Assembly: GCA_000320545.1 (NCBI GenBank) | Contig: ADNK01001639.1 | Coordinates: 1-64,000, forward strand | Reading direction: 5' to 3' | DNA length: 64,000 nucleotides | DNA from: Bigelowiella natans CCMP2755 | Taxonomy: Eukaryota; Cercozoa; Chlorarachniophyceae | In this document: in pieces, positions 50,042 to 61,750 of the stretch | Numbering within the stretch: the first letter of the stretch is position 1 | Layout: every line of letters begins with the position of its first letter | Position numbers and translations under genes: made by a program | The notes under the pieces: model-generated | The model's input: the letters and a program-made list of their open reading frames with translations, nothing else | What the model was told of the DNA's origin: nothing | Databases searched by the model: none

Positions 50042-50545
50042 GCAATCCCTTGGCGGAGCTGAGAAACAACAAAAGAACCTATCAGGTCAGTGGGTAACTG
50101 CAAAGCAGAGAGCATCTATGCTATCGACAAAGCCCCTTTTCTCCGAACATCGAGCCATTCTCAAATACAATCTAAGACAGTGTTTTCAATCTTACGTCGG
50201 TTTGCAATTTCTTCCTCCGCCGCCGCCTCCTCCAGCTGACCAGCCCCCCTTTTAAAGTTGTAGGTTTCTCCAGATCGGTCGGTCGGGTCGGCTTCGGTCG
50301 AGGAGGAAGAGAAAGTGTTTTTCGAATAAAACCCGCCAAACATCCAAGATTTAATTTCTAAACATTACCCAAATTTATGAGGAACAGCCCTGAACGAAGT
50401 CTCCGCAGCAGGGGGAAAAATGGCGACGCGCAAGGGTTAGTCTCGGTAAACAATCCGATGGAAACTCCCAACACAAGGCCAACACAAAAGCCAACAGCGC
50501 GAGACCTCCAGAGCGTGCGATGTCTCCGGAAGATCTCCTGATTTT
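50042..50545. promoter_or_regulatory. divergent promoter region of the NHL and kinase genes
   Basis: The two start codons lie only 504 bases apart on opposite strands, so both promoters must sit here or in the first exons. It lacks microsatellites and has CGGTCGGTCGGG at about 50275-50290 but no TATA box I can defend. Confidence 0.55.
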
Positions 50546-51512
50546 ATGTTGGTGGGCCATCGACTGGGGGAAAGCCTCCGAAACCCTTGTCGCAGGGATA
50601 AATTGCAGTGCGTTTCCATATCGTCGATGGATGCCATGCTCCAATACCCAACCGTGAGGGTCAAGCAGGTATGCCTGTTGCCCGAAGACGAAGAGGAGAG
50701 AACATCTCCTTACAAGTGCGTGGCGCGTCATGTCCAGCCTTTCTCTTGTCCCCCCAAGAGCAAGCGTGATGAGCAGCAGGAAGAAAAGGGGGAAGAGCGC
50801 CCCGTCGTCATCATCGCCGGTGGTCGCAAGGGGGGTCGCCAGCAGCCAGGCGGAAAATTCATGCACGTGCTCGCGGATAGTTGCTCTTGGCTCGTCCACC
50901 CCATCGTCGACGTGCAATCTGTTACCGATTCGTCGAAGGGGAAGGGGAACATCGGCGTGCTGTGTTTACGAGGTATGTCGTTAAGCATTGCTCCATTGCT
51001 ACCCTGTCGCACCTACATGTTGGACTTCCCCCAAACAGGTTATTATGAGGAGTAAATCGCTACCGGAGGGGAAAAAGAAGGGGTGTGAGTGCGCCAATAT
51101 GATCTCCTCGCAGCTGACGTCGGGAAGAAGCCAAGGCCGTGCGGATGGAAAGTCGCAGCGCGGCGACGGAAGTAGAGCAGACCAGTTCAAAGAAAAGGAA
51201 GAAGAAAAGCAGCAGCAGAATATCGGTGGAAACCAGAAAAAACGGCAACAAAATATGCTCGCCGTTGTGAAAGTATATCGTGCAGAGGAGAGATACCAAA
51301 GGTCATTAATTAACGAATTAGACGATTCCATTCCGGATTGCTTCATTAAAAGGCCATGTTTTGTTCTAAGGCAAGCGAGAGAGGAGATAAGCAACCTGAG
51401 ATCTTTAAGAAATTGCCCACATGTCACACGGCTTTATGACTCTTTCGAATATCAAGGATCGGTAAAAGCTTCAGCGTGTGCATAGTTATAGCGAGAGAGT
51501 TTGTGAGAGAAA

Positions 51513-51555
<43 letters not shown>

Positions 51556-54071
51556 AGTCCTCACTTCAATGGCACCCTTGTCACCTCCCCCCGCCCTCCC
51601 AACTGCCCCTGCTACTCATGCCTCTGGGATTTACTTCTTCCTCTCCTCCTACTTCAACAACAACAACAACAACAACAACAACACTACTACAAAGGCATGC
51701 CTGGTCCTTGAGAAATGCTCGCACACGTTACAAGAGCTGCTGTGGGCCACGGGAGGTTTCGGAAGCTCTCCAGAAATGATTCGATACATTTTTAGCCAGG
51801 TAGAACCAGAAGGTGATGATCTTTGAACGCTGAGAACTCCGCGGCCGCCTCCTTGTGCTGAGGGTTGCGCCTTCTATCACTGCCGCAGCTGCTGCTGCGA
51901 CTACGTACCTGCCAAGATCTTCTTCAGCACATGACCCTATGGCTAACAAATAACGAATTCTGATGCAATATTTTGTAGATTCTGGACGGGGTCGATGCGA
52001 TTCATAGTGCGGGGTTTTGCCATGGAGACCTGAAGCCAAGTAGAAGAACGAGAGGAGCTTGATGCTACAAACCTCCTCTGCCTTCTTCTTCTTCTTATTT
52101 ATTTATTTATTTTTTTAATTTTTAATAATCGGTTTCAAATGACAGGCAATATCGGCTGGATCGCTGATTCAGTCTCTGTCCGCATTCTCGATTTTGGCCT
52201 TACTTTCAGTTTTGAGGTCATATATTTGGGAAACGGCGGCAGCAACAAGCCTCTTCCTTACTCCTCTTCCTCCTCTCCCCCCTTTACCTATTAATATACT
52301 TCGTATGTTACATCCATTTATTATACTAAATGCTGCTCTACTACACCTTTTATTATTATTATTACTACTACTATTACTCAGAAAGGGCCTCACCACTGTA
52401 TTGAAACACGAGGCTACCGTTCCCCAGAAGCAAGCTGCTGGAACGCCATCGTATCTGGCCGAGCTATCACGATAGGAAGGCGGGGGACCAGGAAAAGAAG
52501 AGGGGCGACAGCGAAGTGCAAGACAACAGCTAAAGCATCATCAAGGCTGGAAGGATCGGGCATTACCCTCCAACAGCAACAGCAGCGAAAGGAGGGGGGG
52601 GGCGAGCCGCAAGTCCCAATGATCAAAGAGCGGCTGCTGCCGCTAATCCATGCTGGGGTTGATGTCTTTGCCATCGGCGTGATTGGGTGTCAGGTGATGT
52701 TAAAGTTTTCTTGGAATGATGATGTTTTGCCGGAAGAGATGATATGAAGGGCAGCATGAAGCGGCAACCGAAGAACTTTGGGGGGAGGGGGGGGGTCAAA
52801 GCGGGGGGCGGAGGGGCTTTGACTTGTTCGTTAGAGCCATGGGAACACTAAGAGCAGGAGGGCACTTGGCCAGCGAGCCCGAGAGGATTTTGGCATTATT
52901 TACTCTAATAGCAACCTTGCAAGTGACGCCCCGGATATAGCGCTCTCGTTGAACCTCTAAAAGGAGTAGTTAGTTGTCAGAACGACCCCACTCGACTGAT
53001 TTTCCCTCCCCCTCCTCCTCCTCCTCCTCCTCTTCCGTGCTTCTCCGTGCTTCTCCGCTTCTCCTGCTACTCAGCTTTCTGATATGCTTTGGAACCCTCC
53101 CACTATTTTATCTCCCTCTTCTTCTTCTTCTTCTTCTTCTTCTTCTCCTTCTTCTTCTTCTTCTTCGTCGTCGTGTTCTTTCTCAGATGTTCTCATTGTC
53201 GTCGTTACGACCGTTCCCCCCCCTGCCCGAACCGCTTCATCTACGCCTCCCTTCAACACCGCCCCCACTCGCAGCCGTCCCTCCTCCTCCTCCTCCTCCT
53301 CCTCCTCCTTCTTCTTCTTCTTCTTCTTCTTCTTCTTCTTCTTCTTCTACACCCCCCCCCCCCGCCCCTCCTGCTCTTCCTAACCGCTTTCTGAAACACC
53401 AAAAGGCGCATTCGCACGACGAGGTGAATCGCAGCAGAAAAGCTAGCAGCAGCAGCAGCAATGCGAATAGAAAGTACAGACCTGCCCTCCCTGCCGATGG
53501 CACGCTATACTGTGCTGCTGCTAATAATAGTAATAACAGCAATGGAGCTATTCCCGGCGCCACTACCACCACCATTTCAGTTACCACCCCCATCACCACC
53601 AGCAGTGGTAGTAGCAGCGGCGACGTAGCTTCGCAGCAGGCGAGAAGGGCTCGGAAAGAGAAGAAGGAGAAGGAGGAGGAGGAGGAGGAGGAGGAGGAGG
53701 AGGAAAGAAAGATGAAGTTGCTGGGGCTGAAAGCTAACCCTGACGACGGCGACGATGGTGATAATGGGGATGATGGCAATGTTGGCAGCATCGAGTTTCG
53801 TGAGTGGTTGGGCGTTGTCCTTCCAGATGAAAGGAAAGGAGCACTCTTCAAGGTCTTTAGGGAGATTCTGCGAGGGTTTCTCATTCATCATCCCAACAGA
53901 CGACTGACTATAGCCAAAGCAAAGAAAATGCTGCTGCTGCTGCTGCTAAAGCGCGGGGCGAGAGAAAACAAGGAGGAAAGAGTCGTCGTTACCAGTAAAC
54001 AAAAACGAGAGAAAGGCGAGGAAGAAGAGATAGAAGAGAGCGTGGAGGAGAGAGGAGGTAGTTGTGGGTAA
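50546..54071 (+). CDS. CMGC-like protein kinase with large low-complexity insert
   Basis: Seven exons join in phase to 755 residues: 50546-50956, 51039-51461, 51695-51799, 51979-52039, 52146-52216, 52382-52693 and 53187-54071 (TAA). Kinase landmarks in order: GKGNIG (glycine loop candidate, about residue 132), AVVKVY (ATP-site lysine, about 215), a helix REEISNLRSLRNCPHV, the hinge CLVLEKC, the catalytic loop HGDLKPSN (about 328), DFG (about 349), ETRGYRSPE (activation-segment end in the CMGC style, about 365), DVFAIGVIG (subdomain IX, about 450) and LIHHPNRRLTIAKAKKM (subdomain XI). The HRD arginine is replaced by glycine, so activation may not need loop phosphorylation. Between subdomains IX and XI lies about 190 residues of Pro, Ser and Glu runs written by microsatellites. 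It phosphorylates proteins; the target is unknown. Confidence 0.85.
53103..53350. repeat. (CTT)n/(CTC)n tracts at and inside a coding exon
   Basis: Pyrimidine trinucleotides at 53113-53170 act as the polypyrimidine tract of the last kinase intron. A second block at 53281-53347 lies in the exon and encodes a run of about 23 serines. Confidence 0.8.
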
Positions 54072-54590
54072 GTCGGCTGAGGACATTAGATTCATCTCGT
54101 TCAGCTGTTGTTCTCACGCCATGTAATGTCATGGAGTGCAAGAAACACGTGTCCCTCCTTTCCTAGATACGAGCATTACTACTACAACTACTTCTACTGC
54201 TACTGCTGCTGGGGCTACTGTAACATATATCATCATCATCATCATCATCAAAAACAACAACATCGCGACGAAATTAACTTATTAACTTAAACGTTTGTGA
54301 TCAGAACCTCAGAAGTCTCCCGGTGAGGCTGCCCTCATCCGTCGTCATCGCCGTTCTCACCTATGCGTTCACGGTCATATTGTTTATTTATGAAATCCAG
54401 TTGAAGGATATATCCTTCACGAAGAAGATGCCGTTGTCACGGCATCATCACGACAGCATCTGTTATTGTTTCACGGCATAAATAACCGCTAAAGAACACT
54501 TCACCATCTAATATATCTGCATAGCCGTGTTGCCTACTCATATTGTTGTTGTTGTTGTTGTTGTTGTTTCACATGTTTAAATATTTCTCA

Positions 54591-54624
<34 letters not shown>

Positions 54625-54652
54625 TGTCGCCGCCGTGCTTGCAATTATCTAG

Positions 54653-54993
54653 TATGGACGATACCGACGCCAACGATGATGCTTGTTGGGATCCTCACGG
54701 TGAGTTTCTAAAGCTCATAATTACCACCACCGAAGTCATTAATTACATAATTGTAGCGGCAGCTCTAAGCCAGGTGTTGCTGCAAAATTTCATCCCCCCC
54801 CCCCCCCCTCTCTATGGCAAGCACAATCGCTAGTTTAGATGCGTCTCCGAATCAAATATACAGGGATCCGAGTTCAGTGATGAGGATGCCGAGGACGTGC
54901 TAGAAGATGTGGGGGAGAGGTACATGCACTAATCGTCAAGTCGCCTTTTTGAGATGTGTTTTGTCATCTAAGTGTGCTCGTAACTAGTTTATT

Positions 54994-55049
<56 letters not shown>

Positions 55050-55697
55050 AGATAGTATACAGCAGCTTAACTTTCTCCCCCTCCCCGAATTCTGTTCGAA
55101 TACGTTTTGTTGGTCTGCCTTCAGGTGCGGGACATATGGCGCCGTTCTCGGCGTCAGACTAGCCTTCACGAATATAGCTTCTGAGGGTGGTGAAATCAGC
55201 AGCAGCAGCAGCAGTAAGGGCGACCGCAGTGGTGACAACCAGCCATTGAATCGTCATCATCCCTGCATCCTCGTCTCATTCACACGGGCAGTTGATTGCC
55301 AACGGTAACAACAAGAAAAGCGGCATAGTTACAAATGACCACACTCTTTCTGTAGAGATTATCTAATATCCCCCCCCTCCCCTCCCCTCTCCCCCGCCTC
55401 TTCTCGTTCTCTGGGGGAGGTATTCCATGCAAGAGATACGAGATTGAACCGCGCCTATACTTGATGAATGCTCCCAACAGCTGTTTGCGCGTATTTCGAA
55501 AAAGTGATTAAGGAACTCACAGCAAACGTCGGCGTGCTCTTGTAGCTTGTCTTCAAATTTTCACCACCATACTGACATCATCGATTCACCAACATAAGCC
55601 ACTGCTGTCTTGCATCAGGGCGGTCGCTGACATGCTAAAATCCACGTTTGAAGGGCGGCCAATCATTGCGGCTTTCACGCATGTTACGAATGAATGA
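54653..55697 (+). CDS. U2AF-homology-motif (UHM) protein, 5' end unresolved
   Basis: Four exons join in phase: 54653-54699, 54864-54919, 55125-55304 and 55619-55697 (TGA). Together they form one UHM, an RRM variant: first strand PTPTMMLVGILTG, acidic helix SDEDAEDVLEDVGERCGTYG, AVLGVRLAFTN, then PCILVSFTRAVDCQRAVADM and the closing FEGRPIIAAFTH. The order and spacing match the C-terminal UHM of U2AF large subunit and its relatives ('edv..ec.kyG', 'ifVeF....dcqkA...L.gr.f..r.v...y'). Such motifs bind Trp-containing ligand peptides in splicing factors, so a spliceosomal role is likely. A 30-residue Ser-rich insert sits in the loop before the third strand. Upstream exons were not found; only 580 bases separate this from the kinase stop, so either the protein is small or short exons hide in 54.1-54.6 kb. 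Confidence 0.65.
55004..55046. repeat. (AT)n microsatellite in an intron
   Basis: About 20 AT units in an intron of the UHM gene. Similar (AT)n tracts lie at 4176, 29838, 32297, 39733, 42264, 43523, 46537, 47005, 47237, 48828, 56406, 61197 and 61711. Confidence 0.9.
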
Positions 55698-56402
55698 ACG
55701 AAGGCACCGCGAATGTTGTCATCAACGAGCTGGCGAGGATACCGGCACAAGCTTCAAGTCGTTCAAGTTTAAAAGAGAGCAGGAGAACACGAGTAGTAGC
55801 AGCAATATCGTTGCGTGGCTGGATAGTCAGAGTCTCATCTCACGCACTTTACCATTGGAAACAGGCAAACCCATCGACGATAGTTAGATATCAGCATCGA
55901 AATTAAAAGTATGACTTTAATGTTACGCAGTATATTTTGGCGGCGAGTACTGAAATGCTGCTTTATGTGTGATGAGAGAGACGTATTGGTGCCGCGGACG
56001 TACCACCACTACTACTACTAGCTACGACTACAAGACAAAGTGTGTGTGATTGAAATGCACGCGCGAGTCAGTGCAGGCCCGCAGTGATTAAGACGCCGTC
56101 TGCGTGCATCCTGTTCGTGTGCGCCACTGAAGGCAGCACACATGTATAGCTAGAATTCTATCTATTCTCGACGACACGTCAATGTGACATGCACATATGA
56201 GCAATAACTCCCACGTTGCTCACCATGTACATGTATCTTAGACGGATCGATGTACTGAAACATCATGTGTTTCCATTTTTCAATAGTCGCTTCTAATTAT
56301 GTAGCTATATGTATAAACAAAGCGGCGGCTCTAGGCTATAGCGCGAAGATTGCTGTGTCACATTGTACATGCACATTTAGATATGTGTATAATGTGTGTG
56401 TA

Positions 56403-56448
<46 letters not shown>

Positions 56449-56609
56449 GTGTGTGTGTCCGCAGCTGCAAAACGGTGTACTTACATCTAGACATACACAC
56501 ACACACACACACACACGCTACTGGACACGTACAGTATTCATGCGTGTATAGAGCTACTCATTGAGATGCAAATCAAGTTTATAAATTTCTCATATGACAT
56601 TTTAATTTC
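55698..56609. other. convergent intergenic spacer
   Basis: No gene is supported. It includes a frame at 55.73-55.87 kb with no domain, TGCA-rich DNA at 56.05-56.25 kb, an (AT)n tract at 56406 and an (AC)n tract at about 56497. Confidence 0.5.
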
Positions 56610-57588
56610 TCAGACATCTAAATGCATTGAAACTTGTTTCAAGTCATCCAAAGCTATTTTAATTACCCGATCTTTATCAGCACGTCGCAACGGCATGATC
56701 TTCCCGCGTTTATCTACCCACCTGTTAGCTTTCACATCTGCGAGACGCCATTCTGTGACATCGATATCTCTATCCAGGTTTTTGAAGTCCATTATTAACT
56801 GCTCATTTCTGTCGCCTCCATTCGTGCTACCGTTCCGAAAACTCACACGCATCGGAAATGAAGCAAATCTCTCGAGCTCATCAGGCAATCTTATTTCCCG
56901 CTCCGCCCCCGCTGTAGATACTTCTATCTCGATATTGTCAGCTTTTTCACCCATCGCTTCTTCGAGGTAAAAGCGGAATTCACGGGCGAAAAGAGCGACT
57001 TCGTCAAGTGTCGGGGAGCCTCTGGGATCTGTGAGCTTGTCCAGGGACACTTCCAGCCGAGCTCGATTTCGAGTTTTGAATGAGTATATAGCAATATCTT
57101 TTAGCGATGGATTATCCTTGAGCATCTTATTTGCGACTTCGTATGCTTGGTTCCCCCATGGGTACAGTATTGACACCCCGGGTGCTACGACCGACTCATA
57201 ACCATCATCATCCTCTTCGTGGTCACCTGAATCTTCTGTTTGTGCGTCATTTTCACTAGGAATTTCGAGTTCGGAACCTATCTCCAGATCATCGATCGGC
57301 GAATCAAAGGATGATGACTCTTCTCCCGCTGCGGCCTCCACGACGTAGATATTTCTCGGCATGCTCCGTTGTTTCGTGAATGAAGATATTCCGCTGAGCA
57401 GCTCTCTGGGAAAGCGGCGACGAAGAGGATGATGATGCTGCTGCTGGTGGTGCTGCAGTTGGAAGCATTTGGAACTGGCAGCTATTCTCGATGACAATCT
57501 TGCGTGAAATCTCGATAGAGAGGACGATGAGGGCGCGGAGCAGGCTGTTAAAGCCAGTAGAGGGAAAGCTGGAAGCAACCGAAGAGGC
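56610..57588 (-). CDS. RimP-like ribosome maturation factor, probably organelle-targeted
   Basis: The main exon runs from an acceptor at 57589 to the TGA at 56610. The first exon with the ATG is not resolved (the phase requires two carried bases). After a leader of about 125 residues, rich in Ser, Arg and Leu (LLPAFPLLALTACSAPSSSS, then SRFHARLSSRIAASS) and then acidic, the C-terminal 190 residues match bacterial RimP (YlxS/DUF150): ARLEVSLDKLTDPRGSPTLD, EVALFAREFRFYLEEAM, IEIEVSTAGAEREIRLPDEL and ERFASFPMRVSF, which follow RimP's 'leVSSPGldRpL...dferf.G..v.v'. RimP assists 30S ribosome assembly. A nuclear copy with a leader implies import into a plastid (as in plants) or mitochondrion. The canonical 'SSPG' is STAG here. 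Confidence 0.75.
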
Positions 57589-57970
57589 CTACAGGAGAGA
57601 ATGGAGAGAGGCGTGAGAATGGGATGCAGATAGATCACAATTTACTAGCACACAGAGCCTGCTTAGATCAGCATACATATCAGCCGCTTCCGTTGTCTTC
57701 GCCGGTGTCGGTCGTATCGAGTCTGGGGGGGGTATGCAGCCGAAGGTATGCAGGAGTAGCAAAAAGCAGATCAACGAGAAATAACCAATTAAAAAAGAGA
57801 AATTTTAGGATCTCGCACAACATAAAGAACAACATAATTCAGAAATTGTTCCGTTTCAGCAGTGGTCTTTCTAGGACAAAGAATTTCCAACTTTTTCTTG
57901 GTACTATCTGAAGGCATATTTTGCCTACAGGAGCTTTGCTTTTTCGATTAAATTATATTGCAAACCGTAT

Positions 57971-58044
57971 GCTCCCATGGTCTAGTTGGTTATGACGGAG
58001 CCTTCACACGGCTCAGGTCGCCGTTTCGATTGCGGCTGGGAGTA
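57971..58044 (+). tRNA. tRNA-Val (anticodon CAC)
   Basis: The acceptor stem GCTCCCA pairs with TGGGAGT (one G-T wobble). The D arm is GTCTAGTTGGTTATGAC. The anticodon stem GAGCC/GGCTC encloses the loop TTCACAC, giving anticodon CAC (valine, GUG). Variable region AGGTC; T arm GCCGT-TTCGATT-GCGGC. The D arm closely matches eukaryotic tRNA-Val A boxes. There is no intron or encoded CCA, and a T5 run just after (58047) can stop RNA polymerase III. Confidence 0.9.
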
Positions 58045-58799
58045 CATTTTTGCAACAATTTTTGCCGTTTTTTGTGAGAATGAGAAACGGAAAAACAAAA
58101 ATCCCATTCAAAAAATAAGTACGACATCACCTTGCGAACGCCCTCGTTCGACCATCGCTTCTAAGTCTGAAACGACAGCAGAAAACGAATCTGTATTTCT
58201 ATTTTGCACAAAAGACCTCCATTTCGTACCTAAGACTGAGGAATTAATGCAAAAAACGACTACATCCGCTTATCTGAAATCGCACGAACGTCGAGCAGCC
58301 GCCTCCCCCTGCGCCCTCCACTCGGCCCGTCATTATGTCTGGATTGCCGGGAATGCGGACTCATGTTACGGGCAACGTACCGAAGCAAATATCCGGAATG
58401 AACAGGTCATCTGAAATCCTTTCCACGAGCCTTCTGGAACGCTTGCTGACAGAAAAAGATTGCTGAGATTTGATGATGGTATAGGGTTTCTAAAAGTGCT
58501 CAAGGCTCACGACCTGTAAGCCACGGTTCACGGCCTGTGAGCTCCCACGTTCCGCGGCCAGCAAGCTCGTACAATTCAAGACCCGTAAGCTCGGTGAGTT
58601 TTCTACTGTGATGTAAACATAGCTCAAACAGACACGAGGACTCCCCGAACGTTCACTGAAACGACTGTTTACTGCTGGTACAATGATCATCGATAGGCTC
58701 ACGGTATCTACGACAAATACTTTGGAGGACGTACAAATCCTCGCGCTGGGATGACTCAGAAAAATATCAAGCATCGGAAACAGTTGGTAGTGCAATATA
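58045..58799. other. spacer between tRNA gene and EF-hand gene
   Basis: The stretch is plain sequence without microsatellites. A 142-codon frame (57986-58414) starts inside the tRNA and has no domain. At 58505-58590 the word 'CACGGCCTGTGAGCTC' and near-copies (CACGACCTGTAAGCCACG, CAAGACCCGTAAGCTCG) repeat about three times with 25-50 base spacing. Confidence 0.5.
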
Positions 58800-60312
58800 A
58801 TGTTTTATGTGCGGAGCAAGTGGGTGCTACGTTCCATCGTGATGCTAGAGCACTTCGCTATTAGGCACCTCATAATTTCTTACGATCTGGATGGAGATGG
58901 AGCGGTATTGCAATAGAGATACGCTCGATGCATTTATTGTTCATCTCACGCATCTCGTGTTCCAATTTGCAAAGGTTTCGCAGAGAGACTACTTCATAGC
59001 CAAAATGTTTGATAAGGTACGCAACACGGAGACTCCGTTAACGAAGAGTTGAATATACAGAATGGCCCACGTAAACATTTATCTGTTTTGCCAGGATCAA
59101 GATGGAATATTGAATCGAAAGGAACGATCAGAGGCACTTGCAGCTCTGAGAGACGGTAGAGTTATCGCAGCTGCGCAAAGTCCTTGAGCGGCTTCTTCTT
59201 CCGCCTTTTTTTTGTCCTTCTGCTGTTTCAACTTTTGCATATATCTTTACTTTCTACAGGGCTGGCCAACGACAGCATGAGGGATTACTTTGATTCAGAG
59301 ACAATGAACAATAGAAGTGAGAACAGACACGAATATGTATGATGTAAAAATATTTAATATGAATATCATTATAATAAACTTATTAATAGCTGTTAGTAGA
59401 GTTTTGTATACCCAAAGCACATTCGTTGATTCTTTTACCAAAATAGGAAAAAAATGCACCGTCTTCCATAGCGTCATGAAGTCAACGGTAAAACTATGTA
59501 AATGAGACTAAACACAATACTCTCAAGCTCTCAAGTTGATAGAAACTGGTGTTTTCGCCAAACCACCACATCACTCAGAATTGCCATCTTTGCCAACAGG
59601 TCCCTCAGGCTCGTCTAGACCTCAACGATACATTCAACAGAACATTGTAACGTCCTTTTTATCGACAGTCATATCATCTCTCCTCTCTCTGTCTGTCTCT
59701 CTCTTTCTCTCCCTCTTGCTCGTTTGTGCGTGCGCGCGTGTGTTGTATGTGTGTGTTTGTTCATAATATGTTTTTCTTCTTCGCTTCCATTAGGTATCAT
59801 CCCGTTGAGATACCAGATAGAAACCCCTATGCAACCACGAACCAGCTGATGAACATGGTCATCATCCTAAGCATATATGTTAACCAACCATCTGCTCTTG
59901 TCTTACCTGCTCAACTGAAATAACATGAGGCGAAGAGTGGGAGGGGGGGGAGAGAGAGGATGGACAATTCTGGCTGCTGCTATCGCGGAAACATTCTGCG
60001 ACATAGTGATTGAATCCCATCATAATCGACATTCAACTAGGGAGAACAAGGCCGGGAAATGCCTGAAGATTTACCAAAACGATCAGCGTTTCTATTGAGA
60101 AGAGCGGTGCGTAAATATGACCTTGTAGGAATAATGATTCAGGATATTTCATCGTCTATCTCTATGCCGCTGAGTGTTCTTTCTTTGCGCAGAGGCAAGA
60201 CAGGGATTTCTTAAAGACTAAGAATAGAGAGTAATATTTGAAAAAACGCAGTACAAACAGCACGCATTGGAATAATAATCCAAGACTTATCGATTGTCTC
60301 TTCGAAAATTTG

Positions 60313-60346
<34 letters not shown>

Positions 60347-61194
60347 TACGTGGTATTGGCCTAATACCGTCAGCATGCAAACCTCGATCGATAATCGAGT
60401 GAGAAACATCAACGATGCACTCAAACGAAGGTAGTAGAGCAAGAAGACAACCTTCCAAAAAGTATTTAATATTTATGTTTATTTTTGGGTCTCTCTCTCA
60501 ATTGAATGGATTGGACACCGCCGACAATATCTTACCGTTTTTCTTTTTTCCCTCACAACTTAACCAGATACACCAACAATGGGCCCGCTTCTTCAAAGTT
60601 TAAGTCTAGATCGGAATTCATGACCTCGGTAAGATTGTGGGGGTATAAGATAGAAAAGTGAAGTTGTTATCTCATCATGTGTACATGGCTTGTTGTGGGG
60701 GTTGTTAGCTGGCTTCTCATCCTCGTCCTCCTACCCCTCCTCCTCCTCTCCTTCTTCCAATTCACCATATTTTAATCAGATCTTACGTAATCTGTTAGTC
60801 ATCTCAATTACCTTTTTTTGGTTTTTTCATGAGTTCTCATCTTCCTCTCATCAGCGTCGCCAAGAAATGTACCGAGAGAGACTTAAGCACATAGCTGCTA
60901 AGGAAGGAGTTGACTTTCACAAGGGTAGGTTGCGTTTATCACTTCATATGAAATCCTCCCAAATAGAAACGATAACCATACAATGAGTATTCACGGCCAG
61001 TAAATGTGACGAAAGCAATTCTACATCGTTGTCTTCTGTTTATAAATAAGCGTTCTTTTTCGTCCAGATTCTGGGTACGTTGGCGATATCGGGAACATTC
61101 CTCACAGCCTGAACTACGAAGGAATGCCCCAAAAGTAATGATAGAAAAATCACTGTATGCAATCCACCTTTGCTTCAAATTGATTCGTTGCATA

Positions 61195-61234
<40 letters not shown>

Positions 61235-61671
61235 TTGGTATATAAATATTTATAAAACTGTTTGGGTGAGGCATCAACATACACTGGCACCTTGCACAGC
61301 CATCACTTTTCCGATCTTATTTTGCCGAGTAGGGAAGTCCTGGAGAGGCACCCTAAAGAGGCGTATCTGCAAAGTAAAAAGAACGGAAAGCAGGTGAGAT
61401 CATGGGGATTTGATTGGCATGTGCCCACCGCCTACCAAACCACACCAAACCAATCTTGAGGAGACATATACACTATCACGAATCTATGAGAAGTGGTCAG
61501 AGAAAGGGGGGGGGGGATGGTACTGCAAGAGTAGAGCTAAAGTCTATCTGACTTGTGCTTGTCGGGTCCATATTGCTAGGTAATGGACGCGAAGATTAAG
61601 GAGAAAATGTTTTCCACAACTCGCGATCGCGTGCTGCATTTGTCGCGCAAAGGCCAGCGCACACGGTATAT

Positions 61672-61750
<79 letters not shown>

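Noticed and set aside
52194-52475. Kinase reading AAGTPSYLAELSR as an activation-segment match
   Set aside because: A different frame of the same exon gives IETRGYRSPE, stays open to DVFAIGVIG and fits the splice phases, so the first match is chance.
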